Shown piece by piece: positions 45,101 to 52,535 of a DNA stretch of 64,000 nucleotides. How positions within the stretch are numbered: position 1 is the first letter of the stretch; each line of letters starts with the position of its first letter. Location: assembly GCF_000382345.1 (NCBI RefSeq), contig NZ_KB908087.1, positions 62,001 through 126,000 on the forward strand, given 5' to 3'. The stretch comes from Massilia niastensis DSM 21313. Lineage in GTDB: Bacteria; Pseudomonadota; Gammaproteobacteria; Burkholderiales; Burkholderiaceae_D. The position numbers were made by a program, and so were the translations under genes. The notes below the pieces were generated by a model that saw only the letters and a program-made list of their open reading frames with translations, was not told the origin of the DNA and did not search any database.

Positions 45101-45288
45101 GCCAGCGCCAGCGCCGCCCAGGCCCACCCGGCAGGCAGCGGCAGGCGCCACGCGGAAGGCGGCGCAAGGCGCCATGCGGCGCGGGCGCGCACCGGCCGCC
45201 GCCGGCCGGCGCGCAGGTTGCGCGCGCGGCGCCAGGCGGTGCGGCTGGCCGCGAGCTGGTCGATCATCGAGAAGAGCATGCCTGTCAT
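42148..45288 (-). CDS. Large class B penicillin-binding protein (transpeptidase)
   Basis: DD-transpeptidase cross-linking peptidoglycan in the periplasm, 1046 aa against about 580-630 for FtsI or PBP2. One N-terminal membrane helix (about 52-75), then some 550 residues of unrecognised, beta-rich, Ala/Gly-rich sequence, then the transpeptidase. All three active-site motifs are intact: PGSTFK (Ser713, Lys716), SVN (798-800) and KTGT (976-979); LSLDLGIQTLAQAAL precedes them as in FtsI. Class B PBPs work in pairs with SEDS polymerases, and one with a matching extra domain lies 17 kb away in the same region. First gene of the leftward block. Confidence 0.9.
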   Translation of the reverse strand: MTGMLFSMIDQLAASRTAWRRARNLRAGRRRPVRARAAWRLAPPSAWRLPLPAGWAWAALALAAAGALALALHARALALAGGDGGDAGLASLQPLLPGVRIEVPAGGGATLTQHDGAALLVAPGMRADPPVRVDLCTQVLAPQRPLLLPLRIGYTVEEAAALARARGLPPRNVLATQPGSTMPRVEISGNAAPGSQLKLAWDAGGRAAFGGDATRGAVIRAARGQAALWQAGWLVWQGEALRFSRRATPGCPQAGELVVQRYRPDAAAAGPALVQAFGAGAAPVRLHLAPGRYQVPAAAAPGMEDQALFDQLYRRGLVRLGKDGLAELAPRDLAAWGAAGAGVRADLPGWENLSLDEGDRRLLERLYHRADGTYVREQVRIFNSERRLVAWRVRPGGSAPWHASLGGAPAALAEGLPVAAMRLFARLPEGWKPWTRVAGWDGGRTGTKVTLRAPAGAGPVELLLAGRLLAVSGARVMATDACDGRACPAPGAVQRVVLAPEPGARQVALEVEPLDLAALSGAADAAYRHLRLEEGYLVWRPLPGAAGAPGVGAVPVRLADREGAVLWADGQPSGPASAAGLAPLLGVHREHAGSVAGMLARLPGAGHAARLSLDLGIQTLAQAALDCVGLRQGRWDGRACEAGQAPPPERRAGLVLLDAASGDILAAASSGAGRADPRRWRELRDFDRADPARSPLRVAAFQHDGGAHRAPGSTFKVISALGLEQAARHDGRLDAMLSGLPLAELDALARAQGYAFRSGAATYPADSTRAHITNFREQVAGRRADGGRLGLGPALAHSVNTWFAWGAELSDRTLMGRPEGGVPGARALEPGALDALRPVAGMARRLGFGQPMRLDGGLLPPDYRWAEWDALQASASGLDPVHTRHELRQMAIGLRMQATPLQMALAAAAVGEGRIVAPRLLLALDGRAAVAAPGVVLDVRLDRIRAGMKGVVDAGTAAGAFRAPGFDALRPGLYGKTGTAPAGTDGLATVWFMGWLEPGSLPGQTRRLAFAAFVSHSGATGGAHAAPVIATLLHALQDQSVKQKGK

Positions 45289-45380
45289 GCGGATGTCCGG
45301 GGTGCGGGCGGCGCCGGGTGGCCGCCATGGGCAGGCCTAGCGGAGGGCCATGGAAACACGGCCGGGTTGGCGGATTCCGG

Positions 45381-45402
45381 GGGCGCGTTCACGCGCCCTT
45401 TT
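45381..45402 (+). terminator. Orphan rightward terminator
   Basis: Stem GGGCGCG / CGCGCCC with loop TTCA (45381-45398) followed by TTTT. It points rightward though no rightward gene is seen before it, upstream of the small exported protein gene. It may stop read-through or end a short leader RNA. Confidence 0.5.
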
Positions 45403-45512
45403 GTGCAGGTCATGCCGCCTTTTGCGCGTCTCGTCGCACACCGCTGGAGGCCAGGGCGCGCCTGTCCTACAGTGCAGACATCGACAACCCGCACACAGCA
45501 AGGAGCAAGGCC

Positions 45513-45728
45513 ATGAACATCCTCAAGCACATGGAAGCCGTCTTCATCGTCGCCGCCACGATGGCCGTGTCGGCCAGCACCCTGGACGGCGCCATCCCGG
45601 AAGCCCACGCCCGCCCGTACAGCGCGAGCGCGGACGCCATCGCCACCTCCGGCAAGACGGCCGTCGTGACCGTCACCGCCAGGCGCCTGACCGCCGACGA
45701 GAAAGCCGCCGCCGGGAGCCGGATGTGA
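45513..45728 (+). CDS. Small exported hypothetical protein
   Basis: 71 aa. N-terminal signal-like helix (FIVAATMAVSASTLDGA), then a short mature part ending VTVTARRLTADEKAAAGSRM. A good ribosome site (AAGGAG, 7 bases before the ATG). A -10-like TACAGT at 45468-45473 stands in a motif shared with the promoter of the next gene. Periplasmic, function unknown. Confidence 0.7.
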   Translation: MNILKHMEAVFIVAATMAVSASTLDGAIPEAHARPYSASADAIATSGKTAVVTVTARRLTADEKAAAGSRM

Positions 45729-45874
45729 CCGCAGCAGACCGCCGCGCCGCGCCCCGGTCCTGCGCGCGGCGGTCACGCGGGCGCACCTGTTACGCGCTTG
45801 TTACAGGCTCTCCCTGCTGACTGTTTCAGTTGTAAGTATCTGCTTCAAGACTCCTCGTCCCGATCCCGGATTGC

Positions 45875-45880
45875 TATAGT
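45875..45880 (+). promoter_or_regulatory. Extended -10 promoter of the WXXGXW-type protein gene
   Basis: TGCTATAGT is an extended -10 element (TATAGT at 45875-45880), about 34 bases before the ATG at 45914. No good -35 at 17 bases. The text CTATAGTGCAGTCATC closely matches CTACAGTGCAGACATC before the preceding gene. Confidence 0.5.
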
Positions 45881-45913
45881 GCAGTCATCCACTTTTGGAT
45901 CTGGAGACCGAAC

Positions 45914-46507
45914 ATGAAACCCACCCTTGCCCTTGCCGTCCTGATCGCAGCCGGCGCCGCCTTCGCCCCGCTGCCGTCGCTGGCGCAGGCCCACGTCGAA
46001 GTGGTGATCGGGTCGGCGCCACCGGCGCCGGTGTACGAACGCATTCCTGCCCCGCGCCACGGGTACGTGTGGACGCCGGGTTACTGGGAGTGGCGCCACC
46101 ATCGCCACCACTGGATCCCTGGCAACTACGTCGCCGCGCGTCCCGGCTATGTGTATGCGCCGCCGGCCTGGCACCGGGGCAACGGCGGCTGGTACATGCG
46201 GCCCGCGCAGTGGAACCGTCATGACCGCGACCGCGACGGCGTGCCGGACCGCTACGAGCGCCATGGCTACCAGCCGCACTACGCGGGCCGCGACCGTGAC
46301 CGCGACGGCGTGCCGGACCGCTTCGAACGTCCGCGCTACGGCTACGGCCACGGCGGTGGACGCGACTTCGACCGCGACGGCGTGCCGAACCGCTACGACC
46401 GAGACCTCGACAACGACGGCATCCGTAACGAGTACGACCGCGACCGCGATGGCGACGGCGTGCGCAACCGCCGTGACGACCGTCCCGACAATCCCTACCG
46501 CGATTGA
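45914..46507 (+). CDS. Exported WXXGXW-repeat protein with calcium-type repeats
   Basis: 197 aa. Signal peptide (LALAVLIAAGAAFAPLPSLAQA). Residues 45-80 carry the BcpO-like WXXGXW pattern (YVWTPGYWEWRHHRHHW, IPGNYV). From about 105 the protein has five Asp-rich repeats of the DRDRDGVPDRYE type, matching thrombospondin type-3 / OmpA-linker calcium loops. Expected in the periplasm or on the outer surface, possibly Ca2+-stabilised. GGAG precedes the ATG. Ends just before a strong bidirectional terminator. Confidence 0.85.
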   Translation: MKPTLALAVLIAAGAAFAPLPSLAQAHVEVVIGSAPPAPVYERIPAPRHGYVWTPGYWEWRHHRHHWIPGNYVAARPGYVYAPPAWHRGNGGWYMRPAQWNRHDRDRDGVPDRYERHGYQPHYAGRDRDRDGVPDRFERPRYGYGHGGGRDFDRDGVPNRYDRDLDNDGIRNEYDRDRDGDGVRNRRDDRPDNPYRD

Positions 46508-46540
46508 AGCGGATCGGGGCCCGGCAAACAGCGATGAACC

Positions 46541-46576
46541 AAAAAAAAGCCGTCCGGTGACCTGGACGGCTTTTTC
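46541..46576. terminator. Bidirectional intrinsic terminator
   Basis: A-run (46541-46548), stem GCCGTCC / GGACGGC (46549-46555 and 46564-46570), then a T-run (46571-46575). Serves both the WXXGXW-type gene and the convergent S9 peptidase. Confidence 0.88.
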
Positions 46577-46592
46577 CTTGTCCGCGCCAGGA

Positions 46593-48524
46593 TCAAGGCT
46601 TCAGGTGCTTGTCGAGGAAGGCCAGGATCCTGGCATTCGCTTCGATCTGGTTCTTTTTCTTCGAGAAGCCGTGGCCCTCGTCCGGGAACACCACGTATTC
46701 GACCTCGACCTGGTTCTTGCGCGCCGCTTCGACGATCTCGTCGCTCTCCGGCTTGATCACGCGCGGGTCGTTCGCGCCCTGGATCACGATCAGCGGCGTG
46801 CGGATATGGTGCGCATGGAACAGCGGCGAGGTGGCGACCAGCAGGTCCTTGTCCTTGACCGGGTCGCCGATCTCGTCGTACAGCGCCTTGCGCTGCGCTT
46901 CCCAGTAAGGCGGGATGCTCTCCAGGGTGCGCACCCAGTTGCTGACGCCGAAGATGTTGACCCCCACCTTGAAGGTCTCGGGACGGAAGGCCAGCGCCGC
47001 CAGGGTCATGTAGCCGCCGTAGCTGCCGCCCATGATGCCGATGCGCTCGGGATCGATATAGCCCTGGCTGGCCAGCCAGGTCTTGGCCTCGACGCAGTCC
47101 CACAGCGGTTCGCGCCCGTGCTTGCGGTCGTCGGCGCGGTGGAAGGTCTTGCCGTAGCCGGAGCTGCCGCGGTTGTTGATGCCCAGGACCGCGTAGCCAT
47201 GGTTGACCAGGTACTGGATCTGGGCGCTGTAGCCGCGCCGCGTCTGCCCGCCCGGGCCGCCATGGACGTACACCACGGCCGGCACCTTCGCGTTGGGCGA
47301 GGCGCCCTTCGGCTTGTAGAAGATCGACGGGACCACGGTGCCGTCGAAGGAACGGAAGCGCACCACCTGCGCTTCGACCAGGTCGTCGGGGTCGATCTCC
47401 CTGCTCAGGCTGCGGGTCAGCCGGGAAGTCTTGCCCGACCTGAAGTCGTGCACGTACAGGTTGCTCGGCGAGCGGTCGCCATTGACGTAGAAGGCCATCA
47501 GCTTGCCGCTCGGGGAAAAGGTCACGCCGCGCATCTCGCCGCCGGGCAGCTTCGGCAGCGCCACCGCCTTGCCGCTCGCGGCCTCGTAGACGCGCACATC
47601 GGTGCTGCCGTCGCGGTTCACCAGGCTCACGCGGTGCTGGCCGTTGCGCGAGTAGCTGGTGCCCATCAGGTCCCAGTCGGCCTTCTCGACTTCGACGGTG
47701 GCGCCGCTGGCGAGCTCGTAGCCGAGGATGCGCTCGAATTCGGCGCCGTCGTTGGTGGTGAACAGCAGGCGCTTCGACTCCGGATCGAAGGTGGCGGCGG
47801 AATAGCTGGCCGTCTCCTTGTGCGGCGTGATGTGCTTCATCTCGCGCGTCTGCAGGTTGTACAGGTAGACGTCGCTGTCCGAGGTGGTGTTCGGCTTGTC
47901 GAAGGCCAGCCAGTTGCCGTCGCGGCTGATGGCAGAGACGTTCATGCCGCTCTCGTTCTGGTAGACCATCCTGCGCGCATAGGTCTTCGCGTCGTACAGG
48001 TAGACGTCGAAGAACTTGGGATCGCGCTCGTTGGTGACGACGTAGAAGCCGCTGCCGTCCGGCCGCCAGCCGGCGAACGAGGCCTTGTGCTTCTCGCCCG
48101 GCGTCAGGTCCTTTTCGGTGCCGTCCAGCTCGCGCACGTAGATGTGGTTGCGTTCGTTGCCGCCCTGGTCGCGCGTGAACAGGATCCGGTCGTCGTCGTA
48201 GAAGTAGCCGAGCGCATAGGTGCTGTCGGTGGTCGACGCCGTCAGCGCGCGCGGCGCCCCGCCGCCGACCGGCATCGTGTAGGCGTTGAAGATCCCGGAT
48301 TCGTTGCTGCTGAACAGGATCTGCTTCTCGTCCTTGCTGAACGATGCGCCGCTCATCGAGGTCGTCGCCATGAACTGCTCGATCGTATAGCGTTTCGTCG
48401 CTTTCTTCGCCGGCTGGGCTTTTTCCAGTTTGGCGGCGGTGCCGGCGGCGTGGACGGGAGCGAAGGCTGCGGAAACGAGCAGGACGAGCGCGGACAGGCG
48501 GACTGCATGGCGATACGGACGCAT
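46593..48524 (-). CDS. S9-family prolyl oligopeptidase-like peptidase
   Basis: Exported serine peptidase, 643 aa from the ATG at 48522-48524. Signal peptide (LVLLVSAAFAPVHA), seven-bladed beta-propeller (about 45-390), alpha/beta-hydrolase domain (about 400-640). Catalytic triad: Ser in GGSYGGYM, Asp in GANDPRV, His in DEGHGF. Related to DPP4/acylaminoacyl peptidases, which cleave short peptides in the periplasm. TTGGAAG and GGAGAAACC lie before this ATG; the frame opens 22 codons earlier. Stands alone, ended by the shared terminator. Confidence 0.93.
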   Translation of the reverse strand: MRPYRHAVRLSALVLLVSAAFAPVHAAGTAAKLEKAQPAKKATKRYTIEQFMATTSMSGASFSKDEKQILFSSNESGIFNAYTMPVGGGAPRALTASTTDSTYALGYFYDDDRILFTRDQGGNERNHIYVRELDGTEKDLTPGEKHKASFAGWRPDGSGFYVVTNERDPKFFDVYLYDAKTYARRMVYQNESGMNVSAISRDGNWLAFDKPNTTSDSDVYLYNLQTREMKHITPHKETASYSAATFDPESKRLLFTTNDGAEFERILGYELASGATVEVEKADWDLMGTSYSRNGQHRVSLVNRDGSTDVRVYEAASGKAVALPKLPGGEMRGVTFSPSGKLMAFYVNGDRSPSNLYVHDFRSGKTSRLTRSLSREIDPDDLVEAQVVRFRSFDGTVVPSIFYKPKGASPNAKVPAVVYVHGGPGGQTRRGYSAQIQYLVNHGYAVLGINNRGSSGYGKTFHRADDRKHGREPLWDCVEAKTWLASQGYIDPERIGIMGGSYGGYMTLAALAFRPETFKVGVNIFGVSNWVRTLESIPPYWEAQRKALYDEIGDPVKDKDLLVATSPLFHAHHIRTPLIVIQGANDPRVIKPESDEIVEAARKNQVEVEYVVFPDEGHGFSKKKNQIEANARILAFLDKHLKP

Positions 48525-48618
48525 GGTTTCTCCTATTGGAAGGGACGGGATACAAAGTTGCAGTCTTGCAAAACCCTTAACATGTGTCAATAGACGGGAA
48601 ACCGGTTATCCTCTCGGC

Positions 48619-49284
48619 ATGCCTGATTTCGTGACTTTGCAAACCGCCGCCTTCAAGGCCGAGCTCGCCGCGAGCCGCCAGCTGGCCCAGCGCACCGGCA
48701 TGCCCGAGGCGCAAGCCCTGCGCCAGGTCCTGAGCCTGCGCGCCGGCGCGGCCGGGCTGGAAAAACTGCTGGCCGAGCGCCTGGCCCAGCGCGAACATGC
48801 CCTCCAGCGCGCCGCCGCGCGCGCCGCCAGCGCCGCGACCGCCAGGGCGCGCCGTCCGGACCCGCGCCAGGCCGCATGGCATGCCTGGTTCGACGGCTCG
48901 GCGCGCCCGAATCCGGGGCGCTGCGGCATCGGCGCCATCCTCGAGGGCCCGGACGGCCAGCACATCGAACTGTCGTCCGACGCCGGCTACGGCAACAGCA
49001 GCGAAGCCGAGTACCGCGCCCTGATCGCCGTGCTGCAGGCCGCCGTGCTGCACGGCGCCAGCGACCTGGCGATCCATGGCGACAGCCAGGTCGTGGTCGA
49101 CGACGTCAACGGCCCCGACTACGCCGGCGCCCCCGCGCTGCGCGCCCTGCGCAGCGAAGCGCTGGCCCTGCTGGCGCGCCTGCCGCAGGCCTCCCTGCGC
49201 TGGATCCCGCGCCACAAGAACAGCCGGGCCGACGCGCTGTCGCAGCGCGCCATCCCGCTCACCACCATGGAACAACCCGCATGA
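48619..49284 (+). CDS. RNase HI-family protein
   Basis: 221 aa. The first 80 residues are helical and Ala/Arg-rich; the C-terminal 135 are an RNase H type I fold with the four acidic catalytic residues: Asp92 (WFDGSARPNPG), Glu129 (SSEAEY), Asp155 (HGDSQVVVD) and Asp205 (RADAL). Such proteins degrade RNA in RNA-DNA hybrids; this family also contains uncharacterised cyanobacterial and plant types. Translationally coupled (ATGA) to the HD phosphohydrolase, suggesting a joint role in nucleic acid turnover. Confidence 0.9.
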   Translation: MPDFVTLQTAAFKAELAASRQLAQRTGMPEAQALRQVLSLRAGAAGLEKLLAERLAQREHALQRAAARAASAATARARRPDPRQAAWHAWFDGSARPNPGRCGIGAILEGPDGQHIELSSDAGYGNSSEAEYRALIAVLQAAVLHGASDLAIHGDSQVVVDDVNGPDYAGAPALRALRSEALALLARLPQASLRWIPRHKNSRADALSQRAIPLTTMEQPA

Positions 49285-49964
49285 GCATGAACACCAGCGA
49301 TACCGACACCAGCCACGACCTGGCCGGCTGGCGCACCAAATTCGCGGCCCTGGCCGCGGGCGCCGCCGGCGACGACGGCGCCCATGACGCCAACCACCTC
49401 GAACGCGTCTGGCGCAGCGCCCAGGCCCTGCTGGAACGCCACCCGGAAGCCGACCGCCTGGTGGTGATGGCCGCCTGCTACCTGCACGACCTGGTCAACC
49501 TGCCGAAGGACGACCCGGAGCGCGCCCAGGCCTCGCGCCGCTCGGCCCAGCTGGCGCGCCACCAGCTGGCCTGGATGGGCTTCCCGGCCGACCGCCTGGA
49601 CGCGGTCGCGCATGCGATCGAGGCCCACAGCTTCTCGGCCGCGATTCCCGCCGAGACCATCGAAGCGAAGATCGTGCAGGATGCCGACCGCCTCGACGCC
49701 CTCGGCGCGGTCGGGCTGGCGCGCATGTTCTACATCGCCGGACGGATGGGCAGTGCGCTCGCGCATCCCGACGATCCGCTGGCGCTCGACCGTCCGCTCG
49801 ACGACCGCGCCTTTTCGCTCGACCACATCCCGGTCAAGCTGGCCACCCTGCCCGGCATGATGCAGACCGAGGGCGGACGCGCGCTGGCGCGCGAGCGCAT
49901 GGCGCTGCTGGAGTCCTTCCGCGCCGCCTTCGCCGCCGAGTGGGGCGCCGGCCCCGATGCCTGA
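49281..49964 (+). CDS. HD-domain phosphohydrolase (YedJ-like)
   Basis: 227 aa, cytoplasmic metal-dependent phosphohydrolase. HD motifs: AHDANHLERV (first His/Asp), YLHDLVNLPKDD (HD doublet), AHAIEAHSF and VQDADRLDALGA (closing Asp). Similar to E. coli YedJ, likely acting on nucleotides. Its ATG overlaps the stop of the RNase H gene. Confidence 0.9.
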   Translation: MSMNTSDTDTSHDLAGWRTKFAALAAGAAGDDGAHDANHLERVWRSAQALLERHPEADRLVVMAACYLHDLVNLPKDDPERAQASRRSAQLARHQLAWMGFPADRLDAVAHAIEAHSFSAAIPAETIEAKIVQDADRLDALGAVGLARMFYIAGRMGSALAHPDDPLALDRPLDDRAFSLDHIPVKLATLPGMMQTEGGRALARERMALLESFRAAFAAEWGAGPDA

Positions 49965-50016
49965 GCGTGTTTACGCAATGCTAAGATAGGCGACCCGCCA
50001 ACAGCCCGAGGTGTCC

Positions 50017-51252
50017 ATGCCCAGATCGACCACGCCCGAGAAGTCCGGTACCGGCAAGCTGAACTTCGTCCTGGTCTGCATCTTCATCGACATGCTCGGG
50101 ATCGGGCTGATCGTCCCCGTGATGCCCCTGATGGTCGGGCAGTTCGTCGCGGGGCGCGAGCAGCAGGCCCTGTGGTTCGGGGCGCTGGCGACCATCTTCG
50201 GGCTGATGCAGTTCCTGTTCATGCCGGCCCTCGGCGCCCTCAGCGACCGCGTCGGGCGCCGTCCGGTGCTGCTGTATTCGATGGGCGGCATGTGCCTGAA
50301 CTTCCTGATCACCGCCTGGGCCCCCAGCCTCGCCTGGCTGTTCGTGGGGCGCGTCATCGGCGGCATGTCCTCGGCCAGCATGTCGGTGGCGGCGGCCTAC
50401 GCCTCCGACATCTCGACCCACGAGAACCGCTCGAAAAGCTTCGGCAAGATCGGCGCCGCCTTCGGCCTGGGCTTCATCTGCGGCCCGATGCTGGGCGGCC
50501 TGCTCGGCGACGCCGGCCTGCACCTGCCCTTCTACGTGGCGGCCGCGCTGTCGGCCGCGAATCTCCTGTACGGCTATTTCTTCGTCCCCGAGTCGCTGCC
50601 GCCCGGGCGCCGCGAACCCTTCCGCCTGGCGCGCATCAACCCGCTCGCCGCGCTCGGGCGCCTGGTGCGGCGCAAGGACATCCGCGGCCTGGTGATCGTG
50701 TTCACCCTGGTGACCTTCGCCCAGATGATGCTGCAGTCGACCTGGGTGCTGTACACCACCTTCCGTTTCGACTGGACGCCGCGCGACAACGGGATCGCGA
50801 TGTTCTGCGTCGGCCTGGCCTCGGCCGTGGTGCAGGCCGGCCTGCTGGCATGGCTGATCCGGCGCTTCGGCGAGGTGCGCCTGGCCCTGCTCGGCCTGAG
50901 CTCGGGCGCCATCACCTATCTGCTGTACGGCCTCGCCACCAGCGGCTGGATGATGTACGTGTTCATCCTGTGTAACCTGCTGGCGTTCGCCGCCGGGCCC
51001 GCCCTGCAGGGGCTGGTGTCGAAGTCCACGCCGGCCGAGCAGCAGGGCGAGCTGATGGGTTCCCTGCAGTCGATCAGCAGCCTGGGCGTGATCGTCACGC
51101 CGCTGGTGGGCACCGGCATCCTGGGCGCGGTCAGCCACCTGCCCTCCTCGGACTGGCGCATCGGCAGCAGCTTCTTCCTGTGCGCGGCGATGCAGATCGT
51201 GGCGATCATGGTGGCGCGGCGCACCTTCCGCGACCATCGCATCCCGGCCTGA
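50017..51252 (+). CDS. MFS drug-efflux transporter (TetA/Bcr-like)
   Basis: 411 aa, 12 helices; inner-membrane H+ antiporter type. The signature [14 protein letters not shown] between helices 2 and 3 and the [19 protein letters not shown] segment are like TetA-type exporters. Start ATG 50017 follows GAGG by 5 bases, 6 bases inside the maximal frame. A TAAGAT at 49981-49986 is a plausible -10. Its last base is the first base of the next gene start (TGATG), so the two transporters are one operon. Substrate unknown. Confidence 0.9.
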   Translation: MPRSTTPEKSGTGKLNFVLVCIFIDMLGIGLIVPVMPLMVGQFVAGREQQALWFGALATIFGLMQFLFMPALGALSDRVGRRPVLLYSMGGMCLNFLITAWAPSLAWLFVGRVIGGMSSASMSVAAAYASDISTHENRSKSFGKIGAAFGLGFICGPMLGGLLGDAGLHLPFYVAAALSAANLLYGYFFVPESLPPGRREPFRLARINPLAALGRLVRRKDIRGLVIVFTLVTFAQMMLQSTWVLYTTFRFDWTPRDNGIAMFCVGLASAVVQAGLLAWLIRRFGEVRLALLGLSSGAITYLLYGLATSGWMMYVFILCNLLAFAAGPALQGLVSKSTPAEQQGELMGSLQSISSLGVIVTPLVGTGILGAVSHLPSSDWRIGSSFFLCAAMQIVAIMVARRTFRDHRIPA

Positions 51253-52106
51253 TGGCGGCGCCCATCCCGGCCCCGGTGCTGGCCGCGATCCTGTTCGCGG
51301 CGCTCCTGCACGCCGGCTGGAACGCGGTGCTCAAGGCGCAGGACGACAGCTTTTGCGCCGCTGTCGCGGTGACGGCGGGCGCCGGCGTGCTGGGTGCGCT
51401 GGCGCTGCCTTTCCTTGCCGGCCCGGCCATGGCAAGCTGGCCTTTCATTGCCGCCTCGGCGCTGCTGCAAACCGTTTACTACCTGCTGCTGTCGGCCATC
51501 TACCGCGACGCCGACATCAGCCACGCCTATCCCCTGATGCGCGGCAGCGCGCCGGTGCTGGTGGCCCTTGCCAACGGCGCGCTCGGCGCGGAGCAGCTAG
51601 GTGCCGCGCAATGGGCGGCGATCGGGCTGATCTGCGCCGGCGGCGCCACGCTCTATCTGGGGTCGCGCGCGGGCAAGTCGGGCGCGGGCCGGATGACGGC
51701 GCTGGCGCTCCTGACCGCCGTCGTCATCGCCGCCTATACGCTGGTCGACGGCCTGGGCGTGCGGCGCTCCGGCGCCCCGGCGGCCTACACCGCATGGATC
51801 TTCCTGCTGACCGGGATCGCCATCACCCTGATGGCATGGCGGCGGCTGGGCGCGCCGCTGGCCTCCTACATCATCCGCAAGCCCGGCCTGGCCCTCGCCG
51901 GCGGCGCCGCGACCACCGGCTCCTACGGCATCGCGCTGTGGGCGATGACGCATGCGCCGGTGGCCGTGGTCGCGGCGCTGCGCGAGACCTCGATCGTGTT
52001 CGCCACCGCGATCGCGGTGCTGCTGCTGGGCGAACGGCTCACCCGGGCGCGGATACTGGGCGCGGCGCTGATCGGCTGCGGCGCGGTGGCGATACGGCTG
52101 GCCTGA
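51252..52106 (+). CDS. EamA/DMT-superfamily transporter
   Basis: 284 aa, about ten membrane helices in two EamA repeats (1-140 and 148-284), typical of small-molecule/amino-acid exporters of the inner membrane. The second repeat has the ALRETSIVFATAIAVLLLGE loop. Coupled to the MFS gene. Substrate unknown. Confidence 0.9.
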   Translation: MAAPIPAPVLAAILFAALLHAGWNAVLKAQDDSFCAAVAVTAGAGVLGALALPFLAGPAMASWPFIAASALLQTVYYLLLSAIYRDADISHAYPLMRGSAPVLVALANGALGAEQLGAAQWAAIGLICAGGATLYLGSRAGKSGAGRMTALALLTAVVIAAYTLVDGLGVRRSGAPAAYTAWIFLLTGIAITLMAWRRLGAPLASYIIRKPGLALAGGAATTGSYGIALWAMTHAPVAVVAALRETSIVFATAIAVLLLGERLTRARILGAALIGCGAVAIRLA

Positions 52107-52110
52107 ACCT

Positions 52111-52476
52111 TCAATGCCGCTGGCGGCGGCTCAGTATCCAGCCATATAAGCCGATGTTGATGATCAGCACCGCAGCGGCCAGCACATATTGCGTGCTGGC
52201 GCCCAGTCCGGCCGGATAGATCACGGGCAGCAGGTAGTGCTCGACGAAGCTGCCCTCGTAGCCGGATTCCCCGGCCAGCCGGCGAAAATGGATTTCGAGG
52301 TAGGTCAGCGGGCAGACCGCACCGGTCAGCTCGATCGCGACACCCCAGGTGACCGCCAGCAGGTGCACCGGCATCAGGCTGCGGCGCAGCGCGACCAGCA
52401 GCGCGCCGAACACGACGAAGAGGATGAACCCGAGGTGCAGCAGCAGGACGGCCTCGGAAAGATAGCGGTAACCCAT
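52111..52476 (-). CDS. DUF2784 membrane protein
   Basis: 121 aa, four membrane helices. The run LTYLEIHFRRLAGESGYEGS, after GAVCPLTYLE, is characteristic of DUF2784. Role unknown. Convergent with the DMT gene, four bases between stops; upstream is the TonB receptor on the same strand. Confidence 0.9.
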   Translation of the reverse strand: MGYRYLSEAVLLLHLGFILFVVFGALLVALRRSLMPVHLLAVTWGVAIELTGAVCPLTYLEIHFRRLAGESGYEGSFVEHYLLPVIYPAGLGASTQYVLAAAVLIINIGLYGWILSRRQRH

Positions 52477-52535
52477 GGATTCCCTTCCCCCTCACTCCAT
52501 TCTGCTCCCAGGCCGGCGGCCGGTGGCGCACGTTC

